A stretch of DNA of 64,000 bases from Hanleya hanleyi (taxonomy: Eukaryota; Mollusca; Polyplacophora; Lepidopleurida; Hanleyidae). The position numbers and the translations under genes were made by a program. The stretch is from the NCBI GenBank assembly GCA_036873755.1, contig JAVTVY010020243.1, forward strand, positions 1 to 64,000, written 5' to 3'. Positions 20,382 to 29,730 of this stretch are shown one piece after another; the first letter of the stretch is position 1, and every line of letters starts with the position of its first letter. A model generated the notes under the pieces. The model made no database searches. It was not told where the DNA came from and saw nothing but the letters and a program-made list of their open reading frames with translations.

Positions 20382-21439
20382 TCGTCGGATAGTGAATCAG
20401 ATCACAGCGATGAACGTCATCTTTCCCTTGAAGATCTCCAGTCATGGAAATTGGTGGACTTGAAAAGTTGGTTGGAGGAACATAACCTTAAAAGATCTGG
20501 AGCAAAAAATATTTTAATAAGCGGGTGTACAGAGCAATGACAAATTGTGAGGGTTGTGATTCATCAAATGAGAGTTCAGATGAGGAGGATGATGTTCCTG
20601 AGGTACCTATCACTGAAGTGACCTCTCCATGGAAGGTTCTAGATCATACAGACATACCCAGCATGAGTATGAAAGATGTTGACAGTTACTTTCTGTATCA
20701 CAAGAATCCAAGTACAGGCAGGAAATCCAAGTTTGAAAGACAAATGAAGAAGTCGAAACGATTTTGTAATGAAGGTTTCATCAAGGACATTAAATTTAGT
20801 GAAATCACTACCGACTCTAATCATTGCTACATAAAGTCTAATTGTTTGCCTTCCATGAAAACCACAGTTCAAGTTGGGAATGAAGGAAAACAAGACAAAG
20901 TTTATTCTTTGTTCGTCTGCTTGTCAAAACAAAGAGGCCATGTCTATAATGCTAACTGTAATTGCAAGGCAGGAGCAGCTGGATTATGTTCTCATGTTGG
21001 TGCACTGTTGTACACTTTAGTAAAAACAAAAGAATCGTGTACATCAAATGAGTGCAGATGGGATAGACCTAGACCGTTACAAAGAAAACCTAGCCCAAAA
21101 CAAGTTTTTGACATCGATTTCTCCAAAACGGAGAAAGACAAAAAAGGCAAGAAAGTCAAACCATATCCTGGTGTTTACCAAGCTGGGCCATGTCGGGATG
21201 AAGGCAGTCTCTTTCTTAATGACCTGTTAGATGGACTAGAAGATGTATATCCAGACTGTGTTTTATATCAAACTTTGCGTGCCAAACCGGTTGACATTAG
21301 CAATTTCCTTAATATTTATAATACAGAATTTATCAATTCTGATGAGTGCACTGAAGTATTTGCTTCATTTTTAACAAATTATCAGTATCCACTGAAGTTC
21401 AGGAAAATTTGGAAAAGGGGACTCGAGGCCAGCATTTAA

Positions 21440-22188
21440 ACATAAACTGGACCAAAGCCAGGCTTTCGCTTGGCGTCTTAGAAGACTGGGTTAAAAGAGT
21501 GATTGAGTAGAAGGGTTTAACATAGTTTTCAACCTTGTTTCGTTCATATCACCATGGTACCTGCAAGTTGCTGTGCGTGACACGGGGCTAATTGTTGGTA
21601 TTTATTTGGACATGAACATGCAAGCTCTCTGTGCACCTGCACATTATCCCATAATTGCATCGGAAGTTGCTAGGCCATTATTTGTATCAGTAGGTGACGT
21701 GGTTGCAGATGCATGATGTATACTCCAGAGGCATAGTAGATGAGTGTCTATGCAGGAGCGAGAATGCGGATCAGTGGACAGATTTGGGCTCTAAATACTG
21801 TGCAACTGAACCTTTGTTGTAGGGTATCATAGCCATCCACCAAGACAGTACTGTATTTTTCAAAAACCATTGTAGTCAATTTCGCTCAGTCTAGCTACAT
21901 CTTCATTTCACATAGAGTGTAAATTTAGATGTAATATCAAGGAACCACCTATTTAGTAAATCGAAATGACGAATGTTTCTTTTAGTGAGAATTTTTATAA
22001 AAAGTATGATAGTATGCAGGGTAAGGATAGTGTATTTATAATTACTGCTACCCATATCTAATACGGTTGAAGATATTGAGATTGTTCGTGCAAATATACG
22101 ATGGTGACTTGATCTGTTGTTCGTGCCAGTACCCAATGGTCATGCTGTACATCTTGTTCATGCAATTATCAATATCTGATGGTTACTA
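21440..22188. other. Non-coding AT-rich DNA
   Basis: No domain-bearing frame, RNA gene or clear repeat was seen. If the SAP/SWIM gene once had a downstream nuclease exon it should be sought here, but none is visible. Confidence 0.4.
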
Positions 22189-22567
22189 AGGCCAAACCAC
22201 ATAATGTGTGTGTTTACTGTTACCCGACCCTACCTAGCAAAAATGCACCTATCCTCCGTCTTTTTGCGAATTGGGCAAAAAAAATACGGCCACCCAGTCC
22301 ATTTACGTGGTCGAGTCCTTATTTTTGAGATTTAACTTTTTAAACACCCATCGAATGCTGAAAGACCTCTGTGATAGGTCAATTGCTCACAAGCTGTTGC
22401 ACCTCCGCCAATCAGATATCTACTTCCATCTGACATCGCCCGATGCAGCCAGCATGATGGTAGTATCCATGCAGCGAAGATTTGTTGATTTGTAGATATT
22501 TTTGCTTCCGTATCGCCCCTATTTTTAAAATGCATGTAACAGTAAACACACATATTTTGTTTGGCCT
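22189..22567. mobile_element. MITE with ~33-bp terminal inverted repeats
   Basis: The left end AGGCCAAACCACATAATGTG and the right end, read in reverse complement as AGGCCAAACAAAATATGTG, share a ~33-bp inverted repeat that continues through TGTTTACTGTTA. The 379-bp body has no coding capacity. No target duplication is evident, so the superfamily cannot be assigned. Confidence 0.65.
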
Positions 22568-22636
22568 GAATCTGGACATGGATGATAAGAGTACATTTAT
22601 TTTAAATGGCCTCCTCAGAAAGCGAGCTTCCTTTAA

Positions 22637-23278
22637 AGTGATCGTAAATCCTCAAGTAAAGTTTCCATGATGAAAGACCATTGCAAACAGTGTGGGAAAA
22701 TATTGTATTTTTTTACGATTTTATTACACAGAGTAAACTGCAAATAAAGCATGGTATTCTATGGTGGTCTGTTGCGATCATATCTAGGTCCGTTGACGTC
22801 ACACTACCTTAATACATATATTTCAAACTGTATGCGCTTTCCAATGCTTGATTCAAGCTTTAGGTGTGTATACTTTGAATTTTAACACACTGACAGTTCC
22901 AATATGCATATTTCACCAAAATCGGGGGAATTAGATGCAAGCTTCAAATTGACTTGACACTAACGAATTACCATCTCCAGATTTTGGTGAAACATGCACA
23001 TTGGAACAGAGAGTCTGTGTTGAAGCTGAAAGTAATACACACCTTAAGCTTGAATCAAGCATTGGGAAGTGCATACAAAGTTTGAAATATATGTATTATG
23101 GCCGCGTGACGTCACCAGACCTAGATATGATTGCAACAGGCCACCATAAAATACCATGCTTTATTTGCGGTTTACTCTATGTAATAAAATCGTAAAAAAA
23201 ATACAATAAATATTTTCCGACACTATTCGCAATGGTCTTTCCATTGTTGGAAACTTTACTCGAGGGTTTACGATCACT
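22637..23278. mobile_element. 642-bp foldback/palindromic element with TTAA target sites
   Basis: The element starts AGTGATCGTAAATCCTC and ends with the reverse complement (GAGGGTTTACGATCACT). Long arms (about 22637-22925 and 22980-23278) pair along nearly their whole length around a ~55-bp loop. Perfect TTAA lies on both sides (22633-22636 and 23279-23282), the hallmark of TTAA-specific insertion. Each arm carries GACGTCAC (near 22795 and 23107). No frame of significance is present. It sits only 70 bp from the MITE at 22189-22567. Confidence 0.8.
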
Positions 23279-23282
23279 TTAA

Positions 23283-25323
23283 GAAACATAACACAATATC
23301 ATAAGGTATGCCTTGGTCTCCATCTATTTATTATTTTACTTATGCTCAAATACAATAACTGATATACATCTTGCTTGGTATTATTTATACTCTGTACTGC
23401 TGGACATGAGAAGGGGGCATTCAAAACAAACTGGATATCCCCTGTATGCAAGATTTCACTTTGGATGACCAGGCTAAATATTGAAACTGATTTCTCATCA
23501 TTTTATCAAGCTAATTTCAATGTCCCAACTCGAATACCAGAGAACGGAAGCATTCAAATCACCACCCAAACTAAAACTCTAGATCAGCCCATGACTATAT
23601 ACATGTATACAGATAATATCGGTCAATTCAGGGACAACTACACATGAGTTTGATGACCAGACTTGTAAACAAATCAGGGTGTACATGTAACCCATACCAA
23701 ATGTCGCAGGTAAATTTCATCAATGAACATGTTCCAAACATGCTACATCAAACATAGTATTCAAGCCAGTGAGAGTGCTTGAAAACATTCAAGCTTGCAA
23801 TTCAGGGGCAGATAACTATTGGACAGGATATATCAATACTACACATTGGTGACAGCAGTGGTTCCAAACAATGCATACACCGTGAATGTTCATTATTAGT
23901 GGTTGAAAAGTGTACTGAATGTACAGTGCTGCATTATATACTATCTGGGACTGATCCAGGTCATTTTTGGATCCATTGATACTTTTTTTTTTTTTTTTTG
24001 GCAAATTCTCTTCATGAACGAACTGAAACCAATAGTGTTAAATATCAAGTTGTCGGGCTGTATTTAGACAATTTAATACCCCATAGCTTCCATGAGCTTC
24101 GCCAGTACCGCATTGCAGCCTATATCACTAGAACTTACCACATGTGGATGCCCAGACTAAAACTCTAGATCAGCCCCTGACTACATGTATATAGATAATA
24201 TCGGTCAATTCTGACCGGGATAACCACACATGGAACTTAAGCATAGTATTTGACTTGATTAATTCATATGCCCCTTATCTAAGGGGCCTTCCTGAGTTTG
24301 ATGACCAGACTTGTAAACAAAACCAGGTGTACATGCAACACATCATTAATTATACTAATAGTGGATTGTAAACCACCATTAACATGACCATCTTGTTTCA
24401 TCATGTACTACATAGTGAATATACATTATATCAATAGTCTCAGTTTTAAGAAGAGTAATCACTTGCTATCCATCACTCTCACTCTCCATCACCCCTAAAT
24501 TTTCCCCCAGCAGTGTTTGATCACTCCACTCAAATTGCCAATGCAATGAAAAGGATATTGGAGAGAGTGATCACTCGCATCCTTCAAGCAAAACAGAATA
24601 CAGGGGAGACTGATCAACAGCTCTCAAAGATTTTACAAACATGACAGACTGTACCAACACTTACTGGTTGAAAAGTGTACTGAATACACAATGCATTATG
24701 TATACAATTAACATCAGTTAATCCAGGGACAAATACACATTGTTGAATTTTAGGCTAGTATTTGCAGGGCTTGTTTTTCCACGGGAATCCGATTTCCCCG
24801 TCAGCACTCCCGCAAAATAATTTGCAGGAATGCAACAGATTCTCATGAAATTTAAGCAATCTGTATAGAAATTATAGCATTAGGTTTCCCATGGATTGCC
24901 GTAGAGCTGGGTTGCGAGAATCTATTTGGATTCCCTTGAATTGTGACGAAAAACAAGGCTTGATTTGTGCAGATATACATCTATCTAAGGGGCCTTCCTG
25001 AGTTTGATGACCAGACTATTGTAAAAAAAAACTGCATGTACATGATGTATTCATTAATTTTACTAATACATGGATCTGAAACCCATGTTTTCAACTCAAT
25101 TGAAATCATACTTGGGTTACACATGTACTCTGATTTTCTCAATAAATTCTGCCTGTATTATACATGTACAAAAACAGTCTTAATTTTGAAGTTTATTCTT
25201 CTGTTACCATATTTGCTAATTCTCTCCCCTCCCCCTAATACACATGAATGAATCCTACAGGTACAGTCACAGCCTGAGTGCCAGGATTGGGAACTGCATA
25301 TAATGTTTACATGTATGTTTACA
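23283..25323. repeat. Non-coding DNA with diverged local direct duplications
   Basis: Segments near 23566-23690 recur at 24158-24340 (CTCTAGATCAGCCC..., GAGTTTGATGACCAGACTTG) and partly at 24985-25050. GGTTGAAAAGTGTACTGAA occurs at 23901 and 24666. This suggests an old ~0.6-0.75-kb tandem duplication. A (T)18 run lies near 23982-23999. No gene was seen. Confidence 0.55.
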
Positions 25324-26934
25324 TTACTTTAGAAGTGGGGGCAACAGGTTTGTTAAGGCGGCGCAGATAAAAACCATTTGTTCAGCTAAGTGTGCTTCAG
25401 AAATTGGTAATACAGAGTTAATGATGTAATTTTTAAGCTGTTCCATCTTCATCTCTACCACTATTCTTGCTGATGCTATGCTGTGAGTTTTGTAAAATTC
25501 TGAACATGACATCTGATGCTGACTGGAAACACGAGGGGGTACATTTAAACCTGTGTGTGGAGGAAGCAAATCTTCAATTGTGAACCCTTTGTCTGCCATT
25601 ACCACATCATCTTATGTTTGTTTATCATGTTTATTTAATCAGTTATTTGTATTTCTTTATATATGTTATCGCTCTCGACCCTCATGAAAAGAGGTTGTAA
25701 ACCTATTGAGGCCATCGAGCTTAAATAAAGTTTATTATTATTATTATTATTATTATTATCTGGCGAAAGCTTTGGCAAAAATCCATCATGTTGTGTGATA
25801 TGGCGGTCAGAAGCATTGCCGCCCCAAAGCCGAGAAACAAATGTAACCATTCCGTTGGGCGCAACACCAATCAACACCTTAAATGTGTTTGAATGTTTAT
25901 ACTCGGACCAAGTCAACCACTGTGCTGTTAGGGCAGAAGGTTTCTCAATATGAAACTCTGTACAGTCAATAACAATTCGTGTGTCTGCATGAACGCTGAA
26001 GAGACGTGGCATATTGCACATGATTTCTTCTCTCGTTGGCCATGCAACTAGTGACAAACAGTGGTCATACACAAAGTTAATCCAAGTGTTCATGATGCGT
26101 GACACAGTTGCTTCAGACACCCTGAATATATCTGCTAAGTGTTCCTGTAAGAGACCAAGCCTAAGTCGCATACACATCATGAGGAATTCATCGAGAGGCC
26201 GGAGAAAGCGTTTCCTTCCTGGTTTGCCAACCCCTGGCTGTTGATAAGGTTTGTCTCCCATTGAACGTGCTTCCCCTTCCCAGTAATTCAACCTATCAGC
26301 TCCATGTTTTAGAAGAGTAGTGAAAAACAACCAAAATACCTGGAAATTAGCATAACCAGTGTAAAACCGCACCTTTTCGTCATTCCTTTCAATGTCCTCT
26401 ACTGTTATTCTTGGTAAATCTGCAGCCTGCACACCTAAACTAGACATGATGCCAGAAGATGAACTGTAATCACTCTTGAGTTTCCTGGAAGCACCAGTCT
26501 ACGGTGTTTGTTTCAATGTTCCTCACCTCCACAATATCAGTTTGTACACAGACATCTTTGAATCTCATTTCGGGTTCATCGTCCACTTCATCTTCCACTA
26601 CACAACTAGCACTTAAATTTTCAATACTGGAGGTAGTCAATGGTTTTCTAATAAGGGGTCGACGGGGAGTTGGATCTGTTTTTGGTTTGCTGGGAAAAAT
26701 GGTTGGAATTGAATCCTCTGTGAAAGGTCCATCAAAATGGGCACTGCAGACTCTTGTATGATCCTTCACAATTAAATTTGCCCTCACATTTCGGAGGTGC
26801 TGTATCCACAATCTCTTGATATGTGCTTTCTTTTCAGACATTGGAAAGCGATGTAGAATTATTTTTTCTCCTTCCAGACCAGTGCTAATAGACGTGTTAT
26901 GACATCCTGGCACACAGCAGTATTTTCTCCCCAT
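25324..26934 (-). pseudogene. THAP + DDE transposase gene, broken
   Basis: The minus-strand reading starts at the ATG at 26934 (MGRKYCCVPGCHN), the beginning of a THAP C2CH zinc finger that closes with VCSAHF. This frame ends at 26470. The next part continues in another frame to 25635 and contains an HTH-like segment (residues ~101-125 counted from 26447) and a DDE_4-type catalytic region with Asp161 (IVIDCTE) and Asp214 (NASD). A short retroposon at 25613-25757 then interrupts the gene. The C-terminal part, starting ADKGFTIEDLLP, resumes at 25605 and has the third acidic residue in RIVVE. Damage seen: a one-base frameshift near 26480-26500 and the insertion. The family moves DNA by cut and paste. 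Likely an ISL2EU or Harbinger-like transposase; the exact superfamily needs a search. Confidence 0.8.
25613..25757 (+). mobile_element. 5'-truncated non-LTR retroposon 3' end inside the transposase gene
   Basis: On the plus strand the segment ends with TCGAGCTTAAATAAAGTTTA followed by (TTA)n, which looks like the 3' UTR and microsatellite tail of a LINE or LINE-driven SINE. It is flanked by ATCT on both sides (25609-25612 and 25758-25761). Removing it restores continuity between the two transposase pieces in the same frame, so it is a later insertion. Confidence 0.7.
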
Positions 26935-26982
26935 CCTGAGAATAAATTTAAAAATACTTGATGAATGTTTGACAAAGCACAT

Positions 26983-28260
26983 GACTGACTTACCCCGGTA
27001 ATGTCAGACTTATTTATTGGTATGAAAGACAAGGGTCAGGGGGAGGAGGGGGAGGAGAGGGGGGGGGAGGGATGGGGGACATCCATCCAAAACTAGTATC
27101 ACATTTACGTTTTAATCCTCCCCAGGATATCAAATTCCAAGATACATTGTCTAGATCATTTATCATATGTTCAGCACCGTAACAACATGGACAGTCTATA
27201 GACTAGTCTATCATTAGGTATTTTACACCAAAAAATTTTTTTCATCACACACATACAATTTATACCTCATTTGAAAGCCAGAACCTGTATTAGAAGAAAA
27301 ATCTTTACAGAACGAAAATCCGTCCAGTATTCGCGGATGTGAAACATTTTGAAGTTCGAGAAATGACGATTTTTGGGGGACATGCCATTAACATGGAGCC
27401 TATGGGAAATGCCAAAATCCCATGGCACAAAGGAATTTCAACTTTGAAATGATGGATATCGTTAAATATTCGCTCAATTTTCATAATTTTTGGGACACAT
27501 ATACTTCAAGTGTCACTGTTTTAAAATATTCCATCAAGGATCCTGATTGGTTGATAGTAAGCTCCTAATTTGCATATAATTTGCATATATGTATCAAATT
27601 TGCACCCAAAACTATGTTTTCGTCCATATTTAATTGATAAAATCAACCTGTATTCAATTTTTTTTGCATGGATTTTTTAATTTACTTGTAATTATGTAAG
27701 ATGACACAGACAATATACATTTAAAGTTTAATTGTCAATAAATTAACATAAATTATGCATAAATTTGCATAAATTATTGCAGTCAAATAGTTGTAGTGTA
27801 TGTGTTATACTTCTGATTTTGATGTTCACATCGCAATTAAGACATCGATTTTAATGTCAGTACCACTAACGTCATTATTTGTTTACAATATATATATCAG
27901 GACAAAGTATATCATGATGGGACTGCTGGAGAGGAGCGGAGAGGGGACTTCTGTGGGTAGAATGAAGTGAAAAAATGTCTAAAAACCCTTGTTACACTGA
28001 AATATTATGTCGGTGAAATTGCACATGTGAATTCGATATTCCTGTATGTTCATCAACACAAATTCTTGTCTCGAAGCTACAAGGTGAGGATAAAGATGGT
28101 TTTGTGTTGAACGCAAATTGGTGTTGATTCTAACACAATTTGTGTTATTTTCAACACAATTATTGTGTTAAAATGGCTTGAACGCGATTATTTCCGCAGT
28201 GCATACAGACTAAACTTAATACATAACAGGAACGCACGAATGGTATTTTTTGCAGTAAGA
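26983..28260. other. AT-rich non-coding DNA with a G-rich purine tract
   Basis: A polypurine tract of G runs (about 27035-27077, several GGGG blocks) could form a triplex or G-quadruplex. From 27200 on the sequence is very AT-rich, with repeated TTTGCATA motifs near 27570-27780. Near 28115-28170 there are nested copies of AACACAATTTGTGTT-type dyads. No gene was seen. Confidence 0.45.
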
Positions 28261-28269
28261 ATATATTGG

Positions 28270-28830
28270 AGAGATATGTCATAGTTTGGACAAAATGACG
28301 ACGTCTGGCGGCTAAAAAGCAGCCGTATGACTTCACTGAAAAGCCTTCCTCTGCACCTCAAATTCAGACCAGAATTTGAAGGATTCTAAGACGTAGCCTT
28401 TGGAATGTTAGCCTCACTTTTATTGCAGATGTTCTTGTGGAAACTATGAAGTACATGTATACCTACAAAGCCCCTATAGCACTGGCTTAAGGGAATCACT
28501 ATCAGATAGTCTAGCTCGGGAGCTGTGATGACAGATGACCACAAAGAAGTAATTCATCTGATGTTAATGGATGAACATCAAGGGCATCTGATGGAGTAAA
28601 TGACGTGGGGTAAACATGGTGAATGCAATACGGTAATACACAGAAAGCTGGACTAAACTGTAATGCCCGACATAGTGCGGTAAATTTCCCACTAAGATAA
28701 TAAACAAACAATTGTATTTGTCAAATGACATGTACAGAGGGCGGGCACAACTATCTAAAGCAATATGAAACATATGTTTGAATTGTATGTCAGTTGAATG
28801 CCAATAAGAGAAGAACAAATCAACCAAATG
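28270..28830. repeat. Dispersed repeat family, copy 1
   Basis: The segment from GACGTCTGGCGGCTAAAAAG through GGAGCTGTGATGACAG to AGAGGGCGGGCAC is similar to 63305-63560 and, in its second half, to 29255-29590. The minus-strand frames in copies 1 and 3 look alike (FTPSDALDVHP and FTPSDVLDAHP), but no known protein is recognisable. I treat it as a non-coding repeat. Confidence 0.55.
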
Positions 28831-29106
28831 AAACTGCTAGATGAATATTAATAAGAAAAACAGAAGTGAAAGGTGTGTTATATAACATAATATGAAGACG
28901 ACACCGTAGAAGGAATATGGAGGTGAATTGATGTAACTTCGTGGTGCTGGCAGGAGCGATGTCAACAATCAACGCCATCACCTCCTAAAAGTGGTATGAT
29001 CCCACCAACAACCGTGCTGTAGAAGTAAATGGGGAAAATCTCTCTTATTTGATCATATTTTCTCTGAATGTTTAATGAAGATCTTCAATAATGTCTTTCT
29101 GGGTAC

Positions 29107-29222
29107 AATTACAACACATATAAGGGAAGTGGGAAGAGGTGCCGACATACTGACTGCGTCACATGACTTCACAGAATAGTCTTCTGGTTAACCTATTCTA
29201 AAGCACATACCAAGAATCTAAC
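29107..29222 (+). repeat. 116-bp exact direct repeat, copy A
   Basis: The segment starting AATTACAACACATATAAGGG and ending CCAAGAATCTAAC is repeated without visible difference at 29615-29730. The 392 bp between them hold a copy of the dispersed repeat (29255-29590). The structure resembles a small element with terminal direct repeats or a recent local duplication. Confidence 0.85.
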
Positions 29223-29254
29223 GATTCGTGATATGTGTTGTATCTCAGGTACGC

Positions 29255-29590
29255 TTTTATTGTACCTGTTCATGTAGCAACTTGGATGATATGACCACAC
29301 GGCCCCTAGCACCGGCATAAGCGGTATTAGATACAAATCTAGAGAGCTGTGATGGAAATGCTCTGACAACTCGTATACTGGTAATTGGTGAGCTGTATCG
29401 CTGTGACAACTCGTACATTGGAGATTGGTGAGCTGTATCGTCGTCAGATGTAAATGACGGCATTTAACACAAAAGACTAGTCTGTAATGCCCGATGTCGA
29501 CCCAGCATCAACTTCCCACACGTGCCAACATATATCAAAGACCAAAGGTCTGTACAGGGGGCGGGCCTCGGGGACGAAACGTCCACCAGC
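29255..29590. repeat. Dispersed repeat family, copy 2
   Basis: CACACGGCCCCTAGCACCGG, then TAAGCGGTATTAGATAC and GAGAGCTGTGATGG, parallel the second halves of the copies at 28270 and 63305. A short internal tandem duplication (TGACAACTCGTA...TTGGTGAGCTGTATCG) lies near 29365-29440. Confidence 0.5.
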
Positions 29591-29614
29591 AGAATCTCGC
29601 CATATACAGGAAAA

Positions 29615-29730
29615 AATTACAACACATATAAGGGAAGTGGGAAGAGGTGCCGACATACTGACTGCGTCACATGACTTCACAGAATAGTCTTCTGGTTAAC
29701 CTATTCTAAAGCACATACCAAGAATCTAAC
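29615..29730 (+). repeat. 116-bp exact direct repeat, copy B
   Basis: This is identical, as read, to 29107-29222 at an offset of 508 bp. See that entry. Confidence 0.85.

Larger units (their letters stand above)
19896..21439 (+). pseudogene. SAP/SWIM-domain gene, broken by two SINEs and a frameshift
   Basis: A coding exon begins after the acceptor at 19895 with ATG at 19898 (MSSDS...). It is interrupted after four to five codons by two SINE3 copies (19914-20381) and resumes at 20385. The next ~45 residues (LEDLQSWKLVDLKSWLEEHN, then LKRSG) match a SAP domain, a small DNA-binding helix pair. A one-base frameshift near 20515-20525 then moves to the frame running to the stop at 21439. That part is acidic at first and carries a SWIM zinc finger, C145-x-C147-x7-C155-x-H157 counted from the ATG at 20525. 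In animals this SAP/SWIM arrangement is familiar from proteins that also carry a YqaJ-type nuclease domain. No such domain is present here, so the gene is also truncated. Its original role may be in a DNA transposon (see findings). Confidence 0.7.
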
